Positions 1-9,152 of a stretch of DNA of 64,000 nt are shown here, in pieces. The translations under genes and the position numbers were made by a program. How positions within the stretch are numbered: the stretch's first letter is position 1; each line of letters begins with the position of its first letter. Below the pieces are notes generated by a model. The model made no database searches and was not told where the DNA came from. It was given only the letters and a program-made list of their open reading frames with translations. Origin of the DNA: Cauispirillum nitrogeniifigens (GTDB taxonomy: Bacteria > Pseudomonadota > Alphaproteobacteria > Rhodospirillales > Rhodospirillaceae); contig NZ_JBLOOT010000004.1 in the NCBI RefSeq assembly GCF_049800675.1, forward strand, positions 186,001 to 250,000. The letters run 5' to 3'.

Positions 1-50
1 GCGTAGCCGGTATGACGGGCACCTTGTCGTCACTGCCCGCGCATAAACGC

Positions 51-76
51 AGAGGGCGGCCCGACGGCCGCCCTCT
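51..76. terminator. GC-rich hairpin at left edge
   Basis: Two perfect 11-base arms (51-61 and 66-76) enclose a 4-base loop. No clear T-run follows on either strand, so it is only a candidate terminator. It could end a plus-strand gene lying left of the window or the minus-strand SDR gene at 158-886. Confidence 0.4.
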
Positions 77-101
77 TCAAGATTCCCGGACCACATCCCC
101 C

Positions 102-147
102 GAGGTCCAGGAGGCCGAGCCTCCTGGCGGGTGCGGGCAGCGCCCGC
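102..147. repeat. 46-bp dispersed repeat, copy 1
   Basis: This 46-bp segment recurs at 11095-11140 in the same orientation with two mismatches. It contains a short inverted repeat (AGGAGGC / GCCTCCT) followed by a GC-rich inverted repeat, so it could fold as two hairpins. Both copies lie between genes. No coding potential is supported. Confidence 0.7.
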
Positions 148-157
148 GTCGCCTACC

Positions 158-886
158 TTACGCCCCGGAAATCACCCCGTCCGGCCCGACAATGGTGCCG
201 TGCAGGGTGCAGTCGGCGGCGGCAAGGTTGACGAAGGCGTCGCCGTGGCTGTCGGCCGGCGGCAGGGTGTTCTCGTCCTCGCCGGGGAAGGCCTGGGCGC
301 GCATGCGGGTGCGGGTGCGGCCGGGGTCATAGATGTTGGCACGGACGGCGGTGTTGCTGGTTTCCTCGGCGTAGATCCTGGCCATCATCTCCAGCCCCGC
401 CTTGGACACGGCGTAGGCGCTCCAGTAGGCGCGCGCCTCGCGGGCGACCGAGGAGGTGACGAAGATGGCCCGGCCGCTGTCGGACTGGCGCAGCAGCGGG
501 TCGAGGGAGCGCAGCAGGCGCCACTGGGCGGTCAGGTTGGTGGCGATGACGTCATCCCAGTCCTTGGGCTTGAGGTGCGTGATCGGCCCCAGCACGCCCA
601 GCACGCCGGCATTGGCGACCATGACGTCGAGCTTCTTGAAACGCTCGTACAGCGCCAGCCCCATGCGATCCAGGTCGTCGCCCTTGCGCAGGTCCTGCGG
701 CACCAGGACCAGCGGCATGCCGCCATCGGCCCGCACCTCGTCGTCCAGTTCCTCCAGGGCGCCCTGCGTCCGCGCCACGGCGATGACGGTCGCACCCTCG
801 GCGGCGTAGCGCTTGGCGACCGCCCGGCCGATGCCGCGCGACGCTCCCGTCACCAGGGCGATGCGGCCCTCAAGTCGCTTGGTCAT
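158..886 (-). CDS. SDR family NAD(P)-dependent oxidoreductase
   Basis: This 242-residue short-chain dehydrogenase/reductase has a Rossmann fold with the cofactor motif TGASRGIG at residues 13-20, an NAG motif near 92-94 and the catalytic pair in YAVSK at 158-162. The start at 886 was chosen over the in-frame ATG at 928 because GGGAGA lies just upstream and the protein then begins directly before the Rossmann strand. It is the last gene of the radA-cvpA-purF run on this strand, separated from purF by an intergenic repeat. An SDR follows purF in many alphaproteobacteria (family knowledge). The substrate cannot be told from sequence. Confidence 0.88.
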   Translation of the reverse strand: MTKRLEGRIALVTGASRGIGRAVAKRYAAEGATVIAVARTQGALEELDDEVRADGGMPLVLVPQDLRKGDDLDRMGLALYERFKKLDVMVANAGVLGVLGPITHLKPKDWDDVIATNLTAQWRLLRSLDPLLRQSDSGRAIFVTSSVAREARAYWSAYAVSKAGLEMMARIYAEETSNTAVRANIYDPGRTRTRMRAQAFPGEDENTLPPADSHGDAFVNLAAADCTLHGTIVGPDGVISGA

Positions 887-914
887 GGTCCCCGTTCTCC
901 CTCGTATGTTCTTC

Positions 915-983
915 AACCACAGAGACACAGAGGCACAGAGAGAGCGCGCAGCCGGCTGCCGCTTCCTCCGTGCCCCTATGGTT
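915..983. repeat. Degenerate inverted-repeat element, locus 1
   Basis: The left part is built on AACCACAGAGACACAGAGG. The right part (about 964-983) is an imperfect, shortened reverse complement. It resembles, in layout and sequence style, the better preserved elements at 18655-18728 and 39116-39263. It fills most of the 115-bp gap between purF and the SDR gene. Confidence 0.45.
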
Positions 984-1001
984 CGGCCGTGCCGTCTTTC
1001 C

Positions 1002-2495
1002 TCAGCCAGCCTTCTTGCGCTCGGCCAGACGGGATACCACGCGGCGCGGGTCGGGGTTGTTGAGATCCGTCAAGGCCGCCGCGTATTCGCCGGTGAAGCA
1101 GGCGTCGCAGTACTTGGGGTCGTCGGCGTTGCGGCCGGCCTCGCCGGCGGCGCGGTACAGGCCGTCGACGCTGACAAAGGCCAGACTGTCGACGCCCAGG
1201 ACGCGGGCCATGCCGGCGACGTCGAAGCGGGCGGCGAGCAGCTTCTCGCGCTCCGGGGTGTCGATGCCGAAGTAGCAGGGATGCGCGGTCGGCGGCGAGG
1301 AAATGCGCAGGTGCACTTCCGAGGCGCCGGCCTGGCGGACCATCTCGACGATCTTGATGGAGGTGGTGCCGCGCACGATGCTGTCGTCGACCAGCACCAC
1401 GCGCTTGCCTTCCAGGTACAGGCGGTTGGCGTTGTGCTTGCGGCGCACGCCGATGTCGCGGGTCTTCTGGGTCGGCTGGATGAAGGTGCGGCCAACATAG
1501 TGGTTGCGGATGATGCCCAGCTCGAACGGGATGCCCGACGCCTGGGCGTAGCCCAGCGCCGCCGGGATGCCGCTGTCGGGCACGGGCACGACCACGTCGG
1601 CCTCGACCGGGGTTTCGCGGGCCAGCTCGGCGCCGATGTTCTTGCGCACCTCATAGACGCTGCGCCCCTCGGCCAGCGAGTCGGGGCGGGCGAAGTAGAT
1701 GTACTCGAACACGCAGAAGCGCTTCTTCTGGCGCGGCAGCGGGAAGGTGGAGCGGATGCCCGCCTTGCCGATGATCAGCATCTCGCCGGGTTCGACGTCG
1801 CGCACGTACTCGGCGTTGATGATGTCCAGGCCGCAGGTTTCGGACGTGGCGATGGTTGCGCCGTCCAGGCTGCCCAGCACCAGCGGGCGGTAGCCCATGG
1901 GGTCGCGCACGGCGATCAGCACGTCGTTGGACATGACCACCAGGGAATAGGCGCCCTCGACCTGCTCCAGGGCCTCGATCAGGCGATCCTCGATGGTGGC
2001 TTTCTCGGAGCGCGCGATGAGCTGGAGGATGACCTCGGTGTCCGACGTGGACTGGAAGATGCAGCCCTTGCGCACCAGGGCGTCGCGCAGGGTGGCGGCG
2101 TTGGTCAGGTTGCCGTTGTGGGCGATGGCGACGCCGCCGAAGGACAGGTCGGCATACAGCGGCTGGACGTTGCGCAGCACGGTGTCGCCGGAGGTGGAGT
2201 AGCGCACGTGGCCGATGGCCATGCTGCCTTCCAGGCGCTCGGTGTCCTTCTCGCGCTTGAACACGCGGTGGACGTGGCCCAGGCCGCGATGCGAATGGAA
2301 GCTCTCGCCATCGGTGGAGACGATGCCCGCCGCCTCCTGGCCACGGTGCTGAAGGGCGTGCAGGCCCAGCGCGGTGTGCGCGGCGGCGTCCGCGTCGCCG
2401 AAGATGCCGAACACGCCGCATTCCTCGCGCGGCTTGTCGTCGTCATCAAGGTCGGGCAGCGCGAACGGGTGCGTCGTCGGGAAGTGGTCCAGCAT
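1002..2495 (-). CDS. purF: Amidophosphoribosyltransferase
   Basis: PurF catalyses the first committed step of de novo purine synthesis, making 5-phosphoribosylamine from PRPP and glutamine. The 497-residue protein has a 25-residue propeptide ahead of the N-terminal nucleophile Cys26 (ECGVFG), a glutamine amidotransferase class-II domain, and a phosphoribosyltransferase domain with the PRPP loop VVLVDDSIVRGTTS near 366-379. Cysteines at 261, 407, 463 and 466 match the four ligands of the [4Fe-4S] cluster in Bacillus-type PurF, so this is the propeptide-processed, Fe-S class. It follows cvpA, its classic neighbour, after 57 bases. Confidence 0.97.
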   Translation of the reverse strand: MLDHFPTTHPFALPDLDDDDKPREECGVFGIFGDADAAAHTALGLHALQHRGQEAAGIVSTDGESFHSHRGLGHVHRVFKREKDTERLEGSMAIGHVRYSTSGDTVLRNVQPLYADLSFGGVAIAHNGNLTNAATLRDALVRKGCIFQSTSDTEVILQLIARSEKATIEDRLIEALEQVEGAYSLVVMSNDVLIAVRDPMGYRPLVLGSLDGATIATSETCGLDIINAEYVRDVEPGEMLIIGKAGIRSTFPLPRQKKRFCVFEYIYFARPDSLAEGRSVYEVRKNIGAELARETPVEADVVVPVPDSGIPAALGYAQASGIPFELGIIRNHYVGRTFIQPTQKTRDIGVRRKHNANRLYLEGKRVVLVDDSIVRGTTSIKIVEMVRQAGASEVHLRISSPPTAHPCYFGIDTPEREKLLAARFDVAGMARVLGVDSLAFVSVDGLYRAAGEAGRNADDPKYCDACFTGEYAAALTDLNNPDPRRVVSRLAERKKAG

Positions 2496-2552
2496 GGTGC
2501 GGCCTTCGGTCCAGGGGTGCGGGGCGGCGAAGCAGGGGCGGCGGCAACGGTC

Positions 2553-3290
2553 TCAGCGGTTGATCTGGCTTTCTATGAGCCGGTTCATGTCCTGGCGCGG
2601 CGCGGTGTCATAGCCGGACTCGCGCTGGGTCGGGGCGCCCGCCGGAGGAGCCGGGGCGGTCGGCGCCGCCGCCGGGGGCGGCTGCGGCGTGGTCGCCGGC
2701 TGGGTCAGGCGGTCGTAGGTCTTTTTCAGCTCCAGCGCCTGGCGGGCCTGTTCCTCGGCCTCGCGGGCGGCGGTGCGGGTACGTTCGGCCTCGGCGTCGA
2801 GGCTTTCGGGGATCAGGGCGCTGACCATCGCGGCACCCTGCTCGACCAGCGGCAGGCTGCGCGCCTGCTGGATCCAGGCCGGGCGGTCGTCGGCCTCCGG
2901 CCACACCCAGGACAGGACGACAAAGCCGATGGCGACCACGAAGGCCCCGCGCGCCAGCCCGAACAGGAACCCCAGCGAGCGGTCCAGGGCGCCCAGGGTG
3001 CTGCTCTGCACCCGCTTGGACACCGCCCGCGTGATGATCGCCAGGATCAGCAGCACCACCAGGAAGATGGCGGCGGCGGCCACGGCGTCGGCGGCCCAGG
3101 TCAGCGGAATGTGCTCGCGGGCGATAGGCTGTAAGTAGGGCAGGCCGTGCAGCGCCGCAAGGGCCGCGCCGGCCCACGCGGCGATGGCCAGAACCTCGTG
3201 GACGAACCCGCGAAAGAAGGCGACCACCGCCGAGACCAGCAGCACGACGATGACCACCAGGTCGAAGGCGTTCACGGGCATTGAGTCCAT
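2553..3290 (-). CDS. cvpA: CvpA family membrane protein
   Basis: A 245-residue inner-membrane protein of the CvpA family, named for colicin V production; its biochemical role is unsettled. The N-terminal part has about four hydrophobic segments (the first starting at FDLVVIVVLLVSAVVAFF). The last 90 residues form a charged, then proline/alanine-rich, cytoplasmic tail. The start at 3290 lies 4 bases after the radA stop at 3295; an ATG three codons downstream (3281) is possible but has no better ribosome site. Its place directly before purF is widely conserved and suggests co-transcription with radA and purF. Confidence 0.9.
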   Translation of the reverse strand: MDSMPVNAFDLVVIVVLLVSAVVAFFRGFVHEVLAIAAWAGAALAALHGLPYLQPIAREHIPLTWAADAVAAAAIFLVVLLILAIITRAVSKRVQSSTLGALDRSLGFLFGLARGAFVVAIGFVVLSWVWPEADDRPAWIQQARSLPLVEQGAAMVSALIPESLDAEAERTRTAAREAEEQARQALELKKTYDRLTQPATTPQPPPAAAPTAPAPPAGAPTQRESGYDTAPRQDMNRLIESQINR

Positions 3291-3294
3291 CGTG

Positions 3295-4794
<1,500 letters not shown>

Positions 4795-4868
4795 GGGGCG
4801 GCGTTCCGGGGGCAATGGGGGGTGCGGCCCGTTCTACCCCCAACCGAGGGGGCGGGGCAAGCCGGGCG

Positions 4869-5651
4869 CTACTTCCGCAACTGCATGGTGATCGGCCCCT
4901 GGGCGCGGCCGTGCACGAACTGGTCGACGTAGTCGTTGCCCGAGGTGAACACCTGATCGGCCGGGCCGACCCAGATCAGGCGGCCGTGGTAGAGCATGGC
5001 CACGCGGTCGGCGATCTTGCGGGCCGAAGCCATGTCGTGGGTGATGGACAGGGCGGTGGCGCCGATCTCCTTCACGCACTTGACGATCAGGTCGTTGATG
5101 ACGTCGGCCATGATGGGGTCCAGGCCCGTGGTCGGCTCGTCGAAGAAGATGATCTCCGGCTCGTCGGCGATGGCGCGGGCCAGGCCGACACGCTTCTGCA
5201 TGCCGCCGGACAGCTCGGCCGGGAACAGGTCGGCGACGTCTTCGCGCAAGCCCACGGCGATCAGCTTCTCGATGGCCTTCTCGCGGGCCTGCTTGCGCGG
5301 CATGTGGTCGCCCTGAATGAGGCCGAAGGCGACGTTCTCCCACACCGGCAGGCTGTCGAACAGGGCGGCGCCCTGGAACAGCATGCCGAACTTGTGGTTG
5401 ATGCGTTCGCGGGCGCGGCGGCCCATGCCCACGACTTCCTCGCCATCGACCTGGATGGAGCCGCTGTCCGGGCGCATCAGGCCCAGGATGCACTTCAGCA
5501 GCACCGACTTGCCGGTGCCCGACCCGCCGATGACCACCACCGACTCGCCCGGCATGACGTCGAGGTCCACGCCGTCGAGCACCACCTTGGGGCCGAAGCT
5601 CTTGTGGACGCCGCGCAGGCGCAGTTTGGGGACGGCGGCGGGCTGGGTCAT
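4869..5651 (-). CDS. mlaF: MlaF-type ABC transporter ATP-binding protein
   Basis: A 260-residue ATPase of the MlaFEDB type, which moves phospholipids between the outer and inner membranes. It shows Walker A GGSGTGKS at 42-49, signature LSGGM at 147-151, Walker B IIFFDEP near 167-173 and the following TTGLDP. It overlaps the upstream permease gene by four bases (ATGA), so the two are translationally coupled. The substrate-binding MlaD and the MlaB/C parts are not in this window; the Mla assignment rests on the ATPase-permease pair. Confidence 0.88.
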   Translation of the reverse strand: MTQPAAVPKLRLRGVHKSFGPKVVLDGVDLDVMPGESVVVIGGSGTGKSVLLKCILGLMRPDSGSIQVDGEEVVGMGRRARERINHKFGMLFQGAALFDSLPVWENVAFGLIQGDHMPRKQAREKAIEKLIAVGLREDVADLFPAELSGGMQKRVGLARAIADEPEIIFFDEPTTGLDPIMADVINDLIVKCVKEIGATALSITHDMASARKIADRVAMLYHGRLIWVGPADQVFTSGNDYVDQFVHGRAQGPITMQLRK

Positions 5652-6457
5652 CGGGCGAAGAACAGTTCCGTGATGAGGTAGTTGAACACCAGGATGAGGA
5701 TGGAGGCCGACACCACCGCGTTGCGGGTGGCCTGGCCGACGCCCTGGGCGCCGCCGCGGCTCTGGAAGCCGTTGTAGCAGCCCATCAGGGTGATCAGGAA
5801 GCCGAACACCGCGGCCTTGACCAGCCCCGACACGACGTCCATGACCTCCAGGAACTCCCAGGTCCGGGCGATGTAGTTGGCCGGGTTGAAGCCCAGCTTG
5901 TAGGTGCCGATCAGGTAGCCGCCGAACACGCCGATGATGTCGGCGATCAGCACCAGCACCGGCAGCATCAGGGTGCCGGCCAGCAGGCGCGGGGCGATCA
6001 GATACTTGTAGGGGTTGGTCGACAGGGTGGACAGGGCGTCGATCTGCTCGGTCACGCGCATGGTGCCGATTTCGGCGGCCATGGCCGCGCCGATGCGCCC
6101 GGCGACCATGAGGCCGGCCAGCACCGGCCCCAGTTCGCGGGTCATCGACAGTACCACCACGGTGGCCACCGCGCCCTCGGCCGAGAAGCGGGCGAAGCCG
6201 GTGTGGCTTTGCAGCGCCAGCACCATGCCCGAGAAGATCGCCGTCAGTCCGACCACGGGCAGGGAGTAGTAGCCGATCTCCACCATCTGGCGGCCCAGGG
6301 TGCGCAGATAGAACGGCGGCTGGAAGACATGGAACACGGAGATGGCGGTGAACTCGGCCAGCCGCCCGGTATGGCGCAGGAAGGCCAGGAACACGCGGCC
6401 GATCAGGCCCAGGAAGGTGAGGACGCCATTGGCCATGCCGGTGCCCATGCGCCTCAC
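5648..6457 (-). CDS. mlaE: MlaE-type ABC transporter permease
   Basis: A 269-residue MlaE/YrbE-family permease with about five membrane segments and the family's central region (residues around FSAEGAVATVVVLSMTRELG, then GTMRVTEQIDAL). It is the membrane partner of the ATPase encoded directly downstream. The start is either the GTG at 6457, which overlaps the alr stop as GTGA, or the ATG at 6448; neither has a clear ribosome site, and the choice changes the product by three residues. The gene pair is inserted between alr and radA, which are adjacent in some relatives (family knowledge). Confidence 0.88.
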   Translation of the reverse strand: MRRMGTGMANGVLTFLGLIGRVFLAFLRHTGRLAEFTAISVFHVFQPPFYLRTLGRQMVEIGYYSLPVVGLTAIFSGMVLALQSHTGFARFSAEGAVATVVVLSMTRELGPVLAGLMVAGRIGAAMAAEIGTMRVTEQIDALSTLSTNPYKYLIAPRLLAGTLMLPVLVLIADIIGVFGGYLIGTYKLGFNPANYIARTWEFLEVMDVVSGLVKAAVFGFLITLMGCYNGFQSRGGAQGVGQATRNAVVSASILILVFNYLITELFFAR

Positions 6458-7554
6458 GCCCCGCCCAGGTAGGTGCGGGCGTAGCGGTGGCCCAAGGACG
6501 TCAGGATCTCGTAGGAGATGGTGCCGGCCTCGGCGGCCAGGGCGTCGGCATCGTGGCGGCCGCCGATCAGGGTGATCGACTGGCCGGGCCGGGTCAGGTC
6601 GGCCGGTGCTGCGCTGACGTCGAACACGATCAGGTCCATGGACACCCGCCCCACCATCGGCACCACCCGGTCGCCCAGGAGGCCGCTCCCCACGTTGCCG
6701 AGGGCCCGGTGCAGGCCGTCGGCGTACCCGGCGGCGACGGTCGCCAGCAGGCTCCCCCCTTCGATCCGGGCAGAGGCACCATACCCAACGGTCCGGGGGG
6801 TGTCAACGCGACGGACCTGAAGGATTTTCGCTTGCAGCGTAACCACTTGCCGCATGGGATTGGGGGCGCCGGGGGTCGGATTGCCGCCGTAGAGGGCGAT
6901 GCCGGGACGTCCCAGGTCGAAGGCGTAGCTGGCCCCCAGGAACACCCCCGACGAGTTGGCGAGGGACGCCTCGGCCTGCGGGAAGCGCGCCCGCGCGGCG
7001 GCGAAGGCGGCCGCCTGGGCGGCGTTCAGGGCGTGGCCGGGCTCGTCGGAGCAGGCCAGGTGGCTCATCACCAGACAGGGCGCGAGGCCGCCGGGCAGGG
7101 CCTCGATGTCCTCGGCCGGCAGGCCCAGGCGGGTCATGCCGGTGTCAACATGCAGGGCGTGCGGCGCGCCGGCCGGGGCGGCAGCCAGCCAGCGGGCGGC
7201 CTGCTCCAGGGTGTTGAGCACGGGCACCAGACGGTGGGTGGCGAACAGGCCCTCGGCCCCCTCCGGCGCGCCGGTCAGGACGAAGATGCGGGCCTCGGGG
7301 TGCGGCAGGATGCGGCGCAGGCGCAGGCCCTCCTCGGGCAGGGCGACGAAGAAGGTGTCGCAGCCCGCCGCCGCCAGGGTGCGCGCCACCGGGCCGAGGC
7401 CCAGGCCGTAGCCGTCGGCCTTGACCACCCCGGCGCAGGGCTTGCCGAGCTGCCGGCACAGGCGGCGCCAGTTCTCGGCGACGGCGTCGAGGTCGATGGT
7501 CAGGGTGGCGCCGGCCAGGTCCGGCGGCACGTCCTCGGGGAAGTCGTCGCGCAC
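6454..7554 (-). CDS. alr: Alanine racemase
   Basis: This PLP enzyme converts L- to D-alanine for peptidoglycan. The 366-residue protein has the PLP lysine Lys45 in VVKADGYG, the TIM-barrel domain, and the second catalytic base Tyr258 in VGYGA, which corresponds to Tyr265 of Geobacillus Alr. It starts with GTG at 7554, preceded by AAGGGGA, 12 bases after dnaB ends. Its product feeds Ddl and MurF encoded in the dcw cluster of this same window. Confidence 0.95.
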   Translation of the reverse strand: MRDDFPEDVPPDLAGATLTIDLDAVAENWRRLCRQLGKPCAGVVKADGYGLGLGPVARTLAAAGCDTFFVALPEEGLRLRRILPHPEARIFVLTGAPEGAEGLFATHRLVPVLNTLEQAARWLAAAPAGAPHALHVDTGMTRLGLPAEDIEALPGGLAPCLVMSHLACSDEPGHALNAAQAAAFAAARARFPQAEASLANSSGVFLGASYAFDLGRPGIALYGGNPTPGAPNPMRQVVTLQAKILQVRRVDTPRTVGYGASARIEGGSLLATVAAGYADGLHRALGNVGSGLLGDRVVPMVGRVSMDLIVFDVSAAPADLTRPGQSITLIGGRHDADALAAEAGTISYEILTSLGHRYARTYLGGA

Positions 7555-7566
7555 CGCCCGGTCCCC

Positions 7567-9096
7567 TTAGTACTCGTCGGGGACGTGGGCGTCGCCGATC
7601 AGGTTGCCGAACTTGGTGAAGTTGCCATCGAAGTACAGCTTCACGCCGCCGATGGGGCCGTGACGCTGTTTGGCGACGATGACCTCGGCCACGTTGTGCG
7701 CCTTCTCGGACCGCTCCATCCACGCCCGGTGGCGTTCCTGGAACTTGTCCTCGCTTTCCTCGGGCTTGCGGCTGGGTTCGGCGCGCTCCAGGTAGTACTG
7801 CTCGCGGAACACGAACATCACCACGTCGGCGTCCTGCTCGATCGAGCCCGATTCACGCAGGTCGGCAAGCTGCGGGCGCTTGTCGTCGCGCTGTTCGACG
7901 GCGCGCGACAACTGCGACAGGGCGATCACCGGAACGTTGAGTTCCTTGGCCAGGGCCTTGAGGCCACGGGTGATGGCCGAGACCTCCTGCACGCGGCTGT
8001 CGCCGAAGCCCGGCCCGCCCGACAGCAGCTGAAGATAGTCGATGACGATCAGGCCCAGGCCCTGCTGCCGGGCCAGGCGGCGGCAGCGGGTGCGCACCGC
8101 CGAGATGGTCAGCGCCGGGGTGTCGTCGATGAACAGCGGCATGGAATGCAGTTCGTGCGACACCTGCACCATGCGGGCGAAGTCCTCGTTGGACAGCTCG
8201 CCGGTGCGGATCTTGTGCGAACTGATCTCCGCCTCCTGCGCCAGCAGACGGGTGGCGAGCTGTTCGGCCGACATTTCCAAGGAGAAGAACGCCACCTTGG
8301 CGCCGTCCAGCACCTCCTTGTGGCCGGTGTCGCTGACGTGCTCGCGGTACAGCTTGGCGGCGTTGAAGGCGATGTTGGTGGCAAGGGCGGTCTTTCCCAT
8401 CGACGGGCGTCCGGCCAGGATGATCAGGTCGGAGGGGTGCAGGCCGCCGAGTTTCTTGTCCAGGTCGATCAGGTCGGTGGGCACGCCGGCGAGCTGGCCG
8501 GCGCGGCGGTGCGCGGCCTCGGCCATGGTCACGGCGGTGGTCAGGGCGGTGGCGAAGTCCTGGAAGCCGCCTTCCTGGCGCCCGGTGGTGGCGAGGTCAT
8601 AGAGCTTCTGCTCCATGGTCTCGATCTGGTTCATGGCGGTGCGGTCGATGGTGATCTCGAACGCGTCGTTCACCATGTCCTGGCCCATGTCGATGAGCGT
8701 GCGGCGCAGGGCGAAGTCGTGGATCTGGCGGCCGTATTCGTCGGCGTTGACGGTGGTCACCACCGATTCGGCCAGCCGCGCGAGGTAGCCGACGCCGCCG
8801 GCCTCCTTCAGCAGCGGGTCGTTCTCCAGATAGGCCTTGAGGGTGACCACGGTCACCACGTTGCCCAGCTCGATGAGCTTCTGGCAGGCCTCGAAGATGC
8901 GGCCGTGCAGGGCGTGCGCGAAGTGTTCGGGCAGCAGGAACTCGCTGACCCGCTCCAGCGCGCGGTTGTTGAGCAGGATGGTGCCGAGAAGCTGCTGCTC
9001 GGCTTCCAGGTTGTGGGGCGGCTGCCGGAAGCCCTGGGCTTCGTGGCCGGCGCCGCCGTCGATGATATGGGGCATGGGGGTCATGGGGGAGAGCAT
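7567..9096 (-). CDS. dnaB: Replicative DNA helicase DnaB
   Basis: The hexameric 5'-3' helicase of the replication fork. It has an N-terminal DnaB domain beginning with HNLEAEQQLLG near residue 28, a RecA-like core with Walker A GRPSMGKT at 229-236 and Walker B in LIVIDYLQLLSG. The 509-residue length is normal. Three in-frame ATGs lie close together (9096, 9084, 9075); the first has a GGGGGG run at workable spacing and was kept. Placement between rplI and alr is typical of alphaproteobacteria. Confidence 0.96.
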   Translation of the reverse strand: MLSPMTPMPHIIDGGAGHEAQGFRQPPHNLEAEQQLLGTILLNNRALERVSEFLLPEHFAHALHGRIFEACQKLIELGNVVTVVTLKAYLENDPLLKEAGGVGYLARLAESVVTTVNADEYGRQIHDFALRRTLIDMGQDMVNDAFEITIDRTAMNQIETMEQKLYDLATTGRQEGGFQDFATALTTAVTMAEAAHRRAGQLAGVPTDLIDLDKKLGGLHPSDLIILAGRPSMGKTALATNIAFNAAKLYREHVSDTGHKEVLDGAKVAFFSLEMSAEQLATRLLAQEAEISSHKIRTGELSNEDFARMVQVSHELHSMPLFIDDTPALTISAVRTRCRRLARQQGLGLIVIDYLQLLSGGPGFGDSRVQEVSAITRGLKALAKELNVPVIALSQLSRAVEQRDDKRPQLADLRESGSIEQDADVVMFVFREQYYLERAEPSRKPEESEDKFQERHRAWMERSEKAHNVAEVIVAKQRHGPIGGVKLYFDGNFTKFGNLIGDAHVPDEY

Positions 9097-9152
9097 ACAG
9101 CCCCCCGTCCGGGAAGGGTAGCTGTGGATAGCGGGGATAACGGGGATAGGGA

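Noticed and set aside
813..3134. Long plus-strand open frame opposite purF and cvpA
   Set aside because: It is antisense to two well-recognised genes, is low in complexity (Gly/Ala/Val/His-rich) and matches no family. In DNA this GC-rich the antisense frame is often open.
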